From assembly GCA_965221985.1 (NCBI GenBank), contig OZ244928.1, positions 3,038,001 to 3,102,000 of the forward strand: a stretch of 64,000 nucleotides of DNA, in the 5' to 3' direction. The position numbers were made by a program, and so were the translations under genes. The notes under the pieces were generated by a model. That model ran no database searches. It saw only the letters and a list, made by a program, of their open reading frames with translations, and had not been told where the DNA came from. Shown here piece after piece: positions 18,155 through 25,858 of the stretch (its first letter is position 1; each line of letters opens with the position of its first letter). Origin of the DNA: J054 sp965221985 (GTDB lineage: Bacteria; Pseudomonadota; Gammaproteobacteria; Steroidobacterales; GCA-2729495).

Positions 18155-18369
18155 TGATAACGAGTTTTTACTCTGACCTCATTAATTCTTTACCGTTACA
18201 AATTATATCGGGGTTATGTCGAATTGCGTTGAGAAGGAGACGCGAGTAGATTCTTAACTTAGACCAGTTTCGATGACGCAACCTTCGATCCGGTCAACAT
18301 CAAAACCAATAGAAGCTTAATGCTCGCGTTGATCGCCCCTGCGATTAGCGATTGTCTTGAGGAAAGGTC

Positions 18370-19191
18370 ATGTTTCAGATCGAATGCAATCATGTTCGTG
18401 AAAGTGCAATCCTGTGTGGCTTGTCGCTGTTGCTGGCAAGCCCAATCGGGCAGTCCGCCAACATAGTGCTGGATTTCACCGGCAATCTGACCTCGGTCGA
18501 CAGCGGGGCGACTGGCGGGCGAGCCGAAGTGCCAATACTGGGGAATGTGTCGGGCGGCGCGTACACCGGCAGCATTGTGTACGACTCTTCAAGCGGCATC
18601 ATTTCCAGCGGCCAGATAACGTTCGCATCCGGTTACTCGATAAACAATCACGTTATTCCGACGCCCGAGTTTGCGTGGACCGAGTGGAGCTGGGGCGCGG
18701 TGACCTACGCTCTGGCGGGCACCATGGTAACGAGCGGGAACGACGTCTCGCTGCTGATTGGCAATGCGCTGGATCCGTCAATCCACACGATGTCCAGTCC
18801 GGAAGTTCTGGCCATGGCGGATTCGACGCTGGCGCCGGCGATCTCCGGAAATGCGCCGACATGCGACGCGTATGATCCCGATCCCTTCTGGCAAGATAAC
18901 AACTGCGGATTCGCGTCTCCGGCCAACGTCCTCGGACTAGACTCGCTGATGCTCGAGTTCTCGCTCGACACCAGCACCCATCTGCTCGGCATGGACGACT
19001 TCGTCCGGCATTGCGGTTCGATTGGGAATTGGGATTGCAGCGCCGCACTCCTAACAACCGAATGGCACCATATGAGCGGAAGCGGTAGCCTGTCTGCGGT
19101 GCCGGTACCGGCAACGGTGTGGCTCTTCGGATCCGCAATCGGCCTTCTCGGCTGGACGCGACGCAAGAGCACATTCGGTGCCGGTCATTAG
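18370..19191 (+). CDS. PEP-CTERM (VPVPA-type) sorted exported protein
   Basis: 273 residues with a good AGGAAAG ribosome site. The signal peptide ends near GQSA (residue 30), and the mature part is Gly/Ser-rich without a recognised domain. The C-terminus is a textbook sorting tail: VPVPATVWLFGSAIGLLGW, a hydrophobic helix, then TRRK. It would be processed by an exosortase system encoded elsewhere and linked to exopolysaccharide. The final codons and the TAG stop come from the REP-like palindrome at 19177, so the last residues (STFGAGH) are not native to the family. Confidence 0.88.
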   Translation: MFQIECNHVRESAILCGLSLLLASPIGQSANIVLDFTGNLTSVDSGATGGRAEVPILGNVSGGAYTGSIVYDSSSGIISSGQITFASGYSINNHVIPTPEFAWTEWSWGAVTYALAGTMVTSGNDVSLLIGNALDPSIHTMSSPEVLAMADSTLAPAISGNAPTCDAYDPDPFWQDNNCGFASPANVLGLDSLMLEFSLDTSTHLLGMDDFVRHCGSIGNWDCSAALLTTEWHHMSGSGSLSAVPVPATVWLFGSAIGLLGWTRRKSTFGAGH

Positions 19192-19234
19192 TTTATAAGT
19201 TCTTCTTTAAACTTATAAACTAATGACCGGCACC
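19177..19234. repeat. REP-like palindrome overlapping the end of the PEP-CTERM gene
   Basis: 58 bp, starting GGTGCCGGTCATTAG and ending with its complement, with a TCTTCTTT-type centre different from the other copies. It overlaps the last five codons and stop of the upstream gene and separates it from the convergent MerC-like gene. As RNA it could act as a two-way terminator or stabiliser. Confidence 0.88.
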
Positions 19235-19249
19235 AACACTTCCCGCGGG

Positions 19250-19648
19250 TTAAGCTTTCCCCTGGCACAATAGAGAATTACGAATGTGGCCGACTGCCAA
19301 TACGGTGCCGCCTGCCACCGAGAGGGTCTGATCAACCCACGCCGGCGCGCGGTCATGGGCCCAAAGCGCGGCGGCGACTAAGATCACAAGGCCCACGCCG
19401 ACCAGAGCGAATACCCAGACATCATGATGCCGCCCCCACGCCAACCCGACGGCGACTACGCTGGTCGGGAGAATCACCCACAGCAGAATCGCATGAAAAG
19501 ACTCATCGGTCATGACGGTAGCTCCAAGCAACGGAAACACCACCAGCAGCAACGGCAGCGCAAGACAATGCAGCGCGCACAGCACCGAGATTGCCACAGC
19601 ACCGGCATCGAGCAGGGATTGAAGACGGCTGGTCACGCGAGAGCCCAT
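19250..19648 (-). CDS. MerC-like small membrane protein
   Basis: 132 residues with about four hydrophobic segments. The first carries CALHC (C24, C28), the metal-binding Cys pair position of the MerC family. MerC proteins of mer operons import Hg(II); chromosomal homologues next to TonB receptors are thought to handle zinc or other metals. Here the gene is last in a trio with a ZnuD-like receptor and a CxxC protein, and no merA or merR is present, so a metal-uptake role is more likely than mercury resistance. Confidence 0.75.
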   Translation of the reverse strand: MGSRVTSRLQSLLDAGAVAISVLCALHCLALPLLLVVFPLLGATVMTDESFHAILLWVILPTSVVAVGLAWGRHHDVWVFALVGVGLVILVAAALWAHDRAPAWVDQTLSVAGGTVLAVGHIRNSLLCQGKA

Positions 19649-19730
19649 CTATGCGGGACAAAGACTGCGATTTCTCGCCGCCCTTGTCCGCATGTTTTAG
19701 CGGACAGCAGCAAAGCAAAGCAGAGAAGCC

Positions 19731-21740
19731 TCAAAACCTAGCTCGCAGGCCGACATGTAGCGAACGCCCAGGTAACGGTGCGTAGGCAGCAAGGAATGAA
19801 GTGCTCTTGCGTGCTTCCTCATCCAGCAGGTTCGTGCCACGCGCGAAAAATTCCCAGTTCATCTGCACGAATTCCATACGGTACAGAAAGCTCAGATCCA
19901 CCATCGTGTAGGAATCTGTGGAAAATGAGCTGATATCGTCCTGCTTCGCGTGGTAGACCACGTCTAGACCCGCTAGCCATGCAGACTGACCCAAACTGAA
20001 ATTCGCGCCGAGGCGCCATGGCGGAATCCGCGGTAGCTTGCTGCCGTCACTGAGCTCAGCTTCAACATAGTCGCCGAACAGACGCAAATCATTCGTCAAC
20101 TCTTCGGTACGCCACAACGGGAACGTCACCGCGGCTTCGAAACCTAGAAATTCGGCATCCTGCTGCGAGTACTGCGCGACTGGCAAACCGTCATCGACAT
20201 TGCCCGTCAGATCTTGATACACGTAGTCGCCGATATCGTAGTAGAAAACGGACGCGTCCCAGCGGACTCCGCCCGTTTCCCGACGCCACCCCAGGTCGAC
20301 ATTGCGTGACTTTTCGAGTTCCACGCTGCCACCCGGCACGGCGAGCAAGCCGATCTCGAACTGCCGCGTCGCGATGTGGGCTCCGTCGGAATACAGCTCC
20401 TCCGCGTTCGGATTGCGTTCCGTATAGGAAAGGTTGAGAACGATCTCAGATTCGGCCCGCACATCAATGCCCAAGCCCGCGCCAATAGACAAGGCCTCGT
20501 CTTCGTAGTTCGGGAACGTGACATTGCGGTGTTCGAGTGATTCGACCCGGCCGCCCAAATGCAGGTGGCCCCACATAAATTCCCGCTCCTCTACGAGAAA
20601 CATCCCCCACGCCTCCGTGTTAGTGGGCGCAATAAACGCTTCTTCACCGATAGCGGCGAAATCGCGATCGTCGATCTGGATACCAAGGGCACCCCGCCAA
20701 CCGGCTAGCTCGCTATGCACCGCCTCGGCCCGTGCCTGCCACGCATCGTTGTCGAACTCGGTTGCAACATCACCCGTCGGTTCGACCTCGTTGTGCTCGT
20801 AATCATTAATGCCATAGGCCAATCGGACCGACTCCAGCAAACTGTCGTCGAACCGGTATTCGCCACGCACGTCCACACGTGTCTGCTCCATATCGAGGAA
20901 AGGTCCCTCGAAGAGTTCCGGGCCTTCTTCCTCACCTTCTTCTGGTTCTGGCCCCAGCAGGCCGTAGGTCTGCTTGAGCTTGCTCACCGATGCACCAAGG
21001 TAACTGCGATCGGAAACCCAGGATAAGCCGCCGGCAAATCCATCACTTTCGCTGTAGCTGTTGGCAAGCGTGCCGTCAACCTCGTCATCCGGGCGCTCGG
21101 CCGGGTCCGCAGTTGCGAAACCGGAGATTTCAATGTTCTCGGTCTCGCGCTTGAAGCCATCCAGGTGGTAGCCGATCGGACCGATCGTGCCGTCGAGACG
21201 GCCAACGATCGCACGCTCCTCCGCAGCCGTATCACCTCGCAGCTCGATACCGCCGCCGATAGTCTTATCCGTGGATTCTTCGGGGATTCGGTTGTCGCTG
21301 ACGTTGACCACGCCGCCCGCAGCTGCGCTTCCGTACAACAAGGTCGTTGGCCCGCGGATAATCTCCACCTGATCGGCCAGCAAAGACTCGACCGCCACGG
21401 CATGATCCGGACTAACATCCGATACGTCGAGCGTCGAAACCGAGTCGGACAGCATCTTCACCCGCGACCCGGAAAGTCCGCGAATGACGGGACGACTGGA
21501 AGCCGGACCGAAGTAGGTACTGCTTACGCCAAGTTCAGCACTCAGTGTTTCGCCGATTGTGGGCGCCGATTTCAGCAAAAGCTGCTCGCCGCTAAGGACT
21601 TCGCTCGGTTGCAGTATATCGCCGAGCGGCGAGGCGGTTACGACAAGTTCGTCGATATCATGGGAATCCGCATTTGCGGCATTAACAGGTGCGCCGAAAC
21701 AGCCAAACGCGGCTACGACGTACAGGAATCTGACTTTCAT
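19731..21740 (-). CDS. TonB-dependent receptor, ZnuD-like
   Basis: 669 residues with an AGAGG ribosome site. It has a signal peptide (about 1-24), a TonB box-like DELVVTASPLGD, a plug (PVIRGLSGSRVKMLSD, EIIRGPTTLLYGSAAAGGVV) and a barrel ending VGLRARF. The plug and barrel pattern (RPVIRGLSGSRV, SYGLxG-type loop) is close to ZnuD zinc receptors. In ZnuD an extracellular loop after the YG.xG motif is His-rich; here it reads GPEPEEGEEEGPE, acidic and without His. The upstream CxxC protein and downstream MerC-like protein suggest a metal-uptake operon. Confidence 0.85.
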   Translation of the reverse strand: MKVRFLYVVAAFGCFGAPVNAANADSHDIDELVVTASPLGDILQPSEVLSGEQLLLKSAPTIGETLSAELGVSSTYFGPASSRPVIRGLSGSRVKMLSDSVSTLDVSDVSPDHAVAVESLLADQVEIIRGPTTLLYGSAAAGGVVNVSDNRIPEESTDKTIGGGIELRGDTAAEERAIVGRLDGTIGPIGYHLDGFKRETENIEISGFATADPAERPDDEVDGTLANSYSESDGFAGGLSWVSDRSYLGASVSKLKQTYGLLGPEPEEGEEEGPELFEGPFLDMEQTRVDVRGEYRFDDSLLESVRLAYGINDYEHNEVEPTGDVATEFDNDAWQARAEAVHSELAGWRGALGIQIDDRDFAAIGEEAFIAPTNTEAWGMFLVEEREFMWGHLHLGGRVESLEHRNVTFPNYEDEALSIGAGLGIDVRAESEIVLNLSYTERNPNAEELYSDGAHIATRQFEIGLLAVPGGSVELEKSRNVDLGWRRETGGVRWDASVFYYDIGDYVYQDLTGNVDDGLPVAQYSQQDAEFLGFEAAVTFPLWRTEELTNDLRLFGDYVEAELSDGSKLPRIPPWRLGANFSLGQSAWLAGLDVVYHAKQDDISSFSTDSYTMVDLSFLYRMEFVQMNWEFFARGTNLLDEEARKSTSFLAAYAPLPGRSLHVGLRARF

Positions 21741-21822
21741 TTTTCTGACCTCTGTCGATCTTCAAATACGAACGTACGCACGGCTCGTTGCCGTGCGCTA
21801 CATATCAAAATTTAAGAACGGA

Positions 21823-22110
21823 TCAGAGGATTGGAGGGCCACGTAAGCGGTAAATGCGAGTTTTTTGAGTCGGCAGCACAAGGCTGGCGGGATCCGGCAG
21901 TATGGTCGACGCCAGAATGTCAACCTGCTCGAAATTTGCACTAACTGGAACCCAAACTTGTCGATCAAAACTCGAACAAACCTCGCATGATTCCTCGGCC
22001 AGGTGATCGAATACAGACTCGTGAAGGAGCAGACCGGACTGGCCGATTATTACGACCAGCAGCGCTGCCAAACCACTACTTTTCAGTCTGTGTGAGGAAT
22101 TGGCTCGCAT
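21823..22110 (-). CDS. Small CxxC protein, probable membrane/periplasmic metal-related protein
   Basis: 95 residues with one hydrophobic segment at about 14-29 and a single SCEVC motif near residue 43. The rest has no known domain. Position first in the trio ahead of the ZnuD-like receptor and the MerC-like protein suggests a metal-binding or redox helper. The ribosome site before the ATG at 22110 is poor. The family is not recognised with certainty; it recalls the small CxxC proteins often found beside ZnuD-like receptors. Confidence 0.6.
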   Translation of the reverse strand: MRANSSHRLKSSGLAALLVVIIGQSGLLLHESVFDHLAEESCEVCSSFDRQVWVPVSANFEQVDILASTILPDPASLVLPTQKTRIYRLRGPPIL

Positions 22111-22153
22111 GGGGGCATCATCACAGATTGGGGCTTGTTGAACAAGGATGGTT

Positions 22154-22208
22154 GGTGCCGGTCATTAGTTTATTAGTTTAAAAAACTAATAAACTAATGA
22201 CCGGCACC
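22154..22208. repeat. REP-like palindrome, perfect copy
   Basis: 55 bp with perfect 26-bp arms (starting GGTGCCGGTCATTAG) around an AAA centre. It is preceded by GATGGTT, as is the copy at 18026, and lies just upstream of the CxxC protein gene. Confidence 0.9.
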
Positions 22209-22300
22209 TAGAAATGCTTGAACGCCAGTCGAACCGTATCAAGTGGTCAAAACAAGGAATTCATTATGAAATGCGTATATCGCTGTTCTCGCGACCACAA

Positions 22301-22329
22301 GAAACCACCGGCCCGAAGGCCGGAGTTTC
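22301..22329 (-). terminator. Terminator of the esterase gene
   Basis: Read on the minus strand: GAAACT-CCGGCC-TTCG-GGCCGG-TGGTTTC, a long stem with a stable UUCG loop, 58 bp after the esterase stop. The following T-tract is short, so efficiency is uncertain. Confidence 0.6.
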
Positions 22330-22386
22330 CTTCCCCGCCCACAGTTCGCACCGTTCGACGGAATTTTCCATCAACCGGCCACAAAG

Positions 22387-24744
22387 CTAGTTGATATACG
22401 GCACAAGCTCCAGCACGCCCGGGACGACGATCGACGAGAACGAATCCGTCACCGTAATCTGGGCCAGACCCACGTGGTCGATACCGGCCGCCGGGATCGG
22501 AAAACCGCCGCCCACGACAAAGGCCGAAATCGACAACGTGTAGTTGCCCGGGATCGGTGTTAATACGCCGTCCTGCGGCAGATTGACCGAAACCGAGTAG
22601 GTCACATCGTCACCCGCCTGGGCCCCCATCGGATCGATGTCGAGGTTCAGGAACCACAACGGTGCGCTGAAGATCGGCTGCGCAGTATTCTCCGGATACA
22701 GTACCGCGGTCACGAGATAGACTTCACCGATACCGTTCGGAAAGCGCAGTGTCATGTCCAGCGTACCACCCGGAAGTTCCTGCTCGACACGCTCGTTGCC
22801 GCCACCCGGCGGGTGATCAGCGGTCGGCTCTACATCCGGCAGGTTCTTGAAGAACTCCCAGATGATTTCGCCTTCGCGCGGTGCCCACCATCTGTGACCG
22901 TTGAACCCGGTCTCGTCGTGCAGGCAGTACTGGAATGGGTAAGGAGACCCGCCCAAGTCATAGTTCTGACAAACTGGGTCCAGCCCCTCCTCGAAAACAC
23001 CCAGGTCGAAGCCGTTGTATAAGATCCAGTGGTCGCGCGACGGTGTCGTCACCGACGGCGGCACGATTTCGTCGAACTCGCTCTGGAACTGGATCACAGC
23101 CACGGAACCGGTGCAACCGCGACTGGTCAAACCGCCGGCGCTGGGCGCAACTGCGCGCACGATATCACCGAATCGGCAGCCGATCTCGTGCGAAAACGCA
23201 CCACCCGAGCTATGGCCGGTTACGAAAATCCGGTTGGAATCGAAGGCCAACCGCTCCTCGACATCCGCCAGCACGTCCTGGAAGTATTGAAAGTCGATGG
23301 CGAAATCCCACTGGTTGATGCCAGTCGCGATCTTACCGGCCTGTGGCAGGATGATTATCGCTTCGTCTCCGACCGACTCCCGGAGATTATCGCCGTAGAA
23401 ACCGCTTTCGAACCAATTGTTGTACGTACCGTTCGTGCCATGAAACGCGAACACGATGGGTTTCGAATCGTCGTACTGCGAGTAACCAGATGGCACCTGC
23501 ATGTAGTAAATCCGCTCCTCACCATTCGACAGGATCGTCACAAGGCCAGTAGGCGGAACGAAGAACAGTTGGTCGATGACGGCCTGTGCCTGCGCGACAA
23601 GGTCGTCGGCCTGCTCATTCGTCAGCGCGTTACCGCGAAACCAATCGACGATCCAGACAAAGGTCTCGAGTTTTTGCGACGCCACCGTTGCACCGCGATC
23701 ATCCCTGCACCGTGCGTTGTACCGTGCCTCGACTCTGCGCGGGCGCCTGGCATCGGCGAGCAGCTCTTCGAGATCCTGCTCACACCACTCCAGGGTTCCC
23801 TTAGCTGAATACAGCAAGCCATTCAGCACCAACCGATTCCAGAAATTCAGACCCAAGCCATTAACAGTCGAAATCATTGTATCGAGTCGTTCCGCGACCG
23901 TGGGAATCGGCTCGGGACCCAGCGAAATGACGAGGTCGACGGGGTCATTCAGCAGTGCGCAACTCGTGCAAGCTGCCGGAGTCTGTACCGCCACCGTACC
24001 GGCGGGATACAGCTCGCTGTGCTGCGTGCTGACTGCACCGACGGTTAAACCGGCGTTGACGACATTAACAAACGCATCGGCTTCCAGTTGCCCCTTGAAA
24101 TTCGGCACATCAATGACCGGCGGTGCGCCGCTGACGACGAACTCGAGCTGAATACCAGCCGATCCCGGATTCCCAGTCCAGGCCGCCGACTCGACAATGA
24201 GTTGGCTGCCGTTGAAAGAATTGAGCGCTACCGAATAGTCGCTGAGCTGCTGCGCCGCCCCGGCGGGTGAATCGTCTCCGGTGATGTTGCGCACACCAGG
24301 AATCGAGCTGTAGTCGACCGTGGTTTCATTAATGAAATTAGCCCCGTACAAGGAGTTGGCGCAGAGATTCACACCAATCGTGTCACCGAAGCTGCCGGGT
24401 ATACATTCGTAGCTGGCGCCTGTCACCGTCTGCGCGCTCAAATCCAACACCACACCGGCAAAGTTGTGCGTAAATAAGCCCGCCGCACCCGGGAAAGGCC
24501 CGAGTTTGAAGTCAACCACTTGCGACCCTTGAAGGGTCACCGTGCCGGCAACGTCGTCATAGACCCAGCTGCCGCTAGTCGATAGCGTGACAGCATCCGA
24601 AGAACCGTTCGGACTGCCGTTAGTAACGCGCACAAGTTCAACTTGAAATTCAGCTGCCGTGGCAACTGATCCCGTAGCCACCAAGACGGCCACGCCAATT
24701 TTGATTGCCAGCATTCTGGTCAATGTTTTAAAAATTTTCATCAT
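22387..24744 (-). CDS. Secreted PHB-depolymerase/esterase-like protein with PASTA-like domain
   Basis: 785 residues with an AAGGGG ribosome site and a signal peptide to about residue 31. Residues 32-205 form an unassigned beta-rich domain with paired Cys. Residues 209-277 look like a PASTA domain (VIDVPNFKGQLEADAF). Residues 395-640 are an alpha/beta-hydrolase of the LpqC/PHB-depolymerase type with GHSSGG at 510-515 (Ser512 the nucleophile), a candidate Asp in FDEIVPP and a candidate His617 in FNGHRWW. The last 140 residues resemble an Ig/CARDB-like beta domain. Polyester or feruloyl-type ester hydrolysis outside the cell is likely. The N-terminal PASTA pairing is unusual. Confidence 0.8.
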   Translation of the reverse strand: MMKIFKTLTRMLAIKIGVAVLVATGSVATAAEFQVELVRVTNGSPNGSSDAVTLSTSGSWVYDDVAGTVTLQGSQVVDFKLGPFPGAAGLFTHNFAGVVLDLSAQTVTGASYECIPGSFGDTIGVNLCANSLYGANFINETTVDYSSIPGVRNITGDDSPAGAAQQLSDYSVALNSFNGSQLIVESAAWTGNPGSAGIQLEFVVSGAPPVIDVPNFKGQLEADAFVNVVNAGLTVGAVSTQHSELYPAGTVAVQTPAACTSCALLNDPVDLVISLGPEPIPTVAERLDTMISTVNGLGLNFWNRLVLNGLLYSAKGTLEWCEQDLEELLADARRPRRVEARYNARCRDDRGATVASQKLETFVWIVDWFRGNALTNEQADDLVAQAQAVIDQLFFVPPTGLVTILSNGEERIYYMQVPSGYSQYDDSKPIVFAFHGTNGTYNNWFESGFYGDNLRESVGDEAIIILPQAGKIATGINQWDFAIDFQYFQDVLADVEERLAFDSNRIFVTGHSSGGAFSHEIGCRFGDIVRAVAPSAGGLTSRGCTGSVAVIQFQSEFDEIVPPSVTTPSRDHWILYNGFDLGVFEEGLDPVCQNYDLGGSPYPFQYCLHDETGFNGHRWWAPREGEIIWEFFKNLPDVEPTADHPPGGGNERVEQELPGGTLDMTLRFPNGIGEVYLVTAVLYPENTAQPIFSAPLWFLNLDIDPMGAQAGDDVTYSVSVNLPQDGVLTPIPGNYTLSISAFVVGGGFPIPAAGIDHVGLAQITVTDSFSSIVVPGVLELVPYIN

Positions 24745-24909
24745 TTTCCCCTTCTCTATGCCCCTATGTTTTTATCAATGCATTGATGATGCGATTCATG
24801 TGGTCAAGACCGATAGCGTCCTGATGGTCGGCTTGGCCGTCCCTAGTTTGTATTCTTGTATTGGCATTCAATTTTCTGGTGACGGCTACAGCCACCGCAT
24901 TCTTGTTCG

Positions 24910-25626
24910 CTACTCCTCAAATTCGATACGAATCATCTCGGCGGGGTAAATCATCGTCGATGCATAAACAGCGACGTTGGCCTGGTTCTTCAGAACCAGG
25001 CGTGATCTGCCGACCGGCGCTAGAGGTATAAGATTGAGCTTATCTGCGATTTCTTCATCGGCGAGGTCGACAGTCAGGTAATTCTGTTCCGCTTGAACCC
25101 CATGCCCCATCCTTTCCAACACTAGCGCCAGAGCTGGTTTAGCGTCGTATTCGGCAGGGGAAACGTCGTATAGCGCCCGATCAAGATACGTTTCGATTAT
25201 CATCGCCGGCTGTCCGTCGAACTCGAACAACCGGTACATCAGCTGGTAGCTCTGCGCGGGTTCGAGTGAATCCGGCAAATCCGGCTGCACCATCGCGGGT
25301 TGCGAAAGGTCGATGAGCTTCGGCATTTCGATCTGGTTCGACCAGTCGCCAAGATTCCTGCGAACGCGAAAAGGTTGCATGCGCAGGGAAGGCCCCGATA
25401 CATAGGTTCCGGTCCCGTGCCTACATTGGACGACGCCAAGACCTTCCAGGTATCTGATCGCTTGCCGCGCCGTCGGTGGCGCAACGCCGAAACGCTTCGC
25501 CAGCGCATTGATCGAGGGTAGCCTGTCGCCCAAACTCCAGTGATTTTCCGCTATCTCGTGCCGCAAAACCGACGCGATCTTAAGGTATCGCGGCAATCCC
25601 AATTTTCTGGCGATAGCGCGCTGCAA
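24910..25626 (-). CDS. GntR-family regulator with UTRA-like domain
   Basis: 238 residues from a TTG at 25626 with a GGAG site two bases further upstream of CA; no ATG precedes the DNA-binding domain. The winged helix reads LAKRFGVAPPTARQAIRYLE with the closing RHGTGTYV. The C-terminal half is UTRA-like, a small-ligand sensor of the HutC class. It lies 165 bp upstream of the esterase gene on the same strand and may regulate it. The ligand is unknown. Confidence 0.85.
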   Translation of the reverse strand: MQRAIARKLGLPRYLKIASVLRHEIAENHWSLGDRLPSINALAKRFGVAPPTARQAIRYLEGLGVVQCRHGTGTYVSGPSLRMQPFRVRRNLGDWSNQIEMPKLIDLSQPAMVQPDLPDSLEPAQSYQLMYRLFEFDGQPAMIIETYLDRALYDVSPAEYDAKPALALVLERMGHGVQAEQNYLTVDLADEEIADKLNLIPLAPVGRSRLVLKNQANVAVYASTMIYPAEMIRIEFEE

Positions 25627-25817
25627 TGCTCCGCTCCGGCGAAATTATTAGAAGACAATAATCAACCTATTAGAACTAGATGTATAGTTTTATATATGTA
25701 TTGGCCAGTCTGCAGTCGATCGAGGGCTTTGCTCTGAAAGCGCATGGGGTCTGCGCGCCGCTCACGTTCCTTATCTTTCAAAAGCTTACGAAGCTGCCTC
25801 GCGAGTGTTGGAATGGT

Positions 25818-25855
25818 GGCCCCAATCCTCTCCCGAGCACCTTTAGACTGCCGCC
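25818..25855 (+). repeat. Decayed tRNA-like tail plus start of a 200-bp-type unit (copy 3)
   Basis: GGCCCCAATCCTCTCCCGAG... matches the 25-nt tail of the 1-kb array with a few changes, and the terminal CCA has become CCT. It is followed by TTTAGACTGCCGCC, matching the first bases of the 200-bp unit. The sequence upstream (GAAGCTGCCTCGCGAG) faintly matches the variable-arm hairpin. It therefore marks a third, older site. It sits just after the sulfotransferase stop. Confidence 0.55.
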
Positions 25856-25858
25856 CCG

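Larger units (their letters stand above)
17645..18369. other. Long intergenic region holding mobile-looking repeats
   Basis: No convincing gene in 725 bp. It contains the second tRNA-like element, the composite palindrome and two 18-bp half repeats, all listed separately. The stretch 17645-17887 shows nothing I can name. The last 100 bp lead into the PEP-CTERM gene and should hold its promoter. Confidence 0.6.

Noticed and set aside
19250..19648. Mercury-resistance operon
   Set aside because: Only a MerC-like gene is present; merR, merT, merP and merA are absent and a metal-uptake receptor is adjacent.
22111..22153. Zur box upstream of the CxxC-ZnuD-MerC trio
   Set aside because: Looked for the GAAATGTTATA-type palindrome and did not see it.
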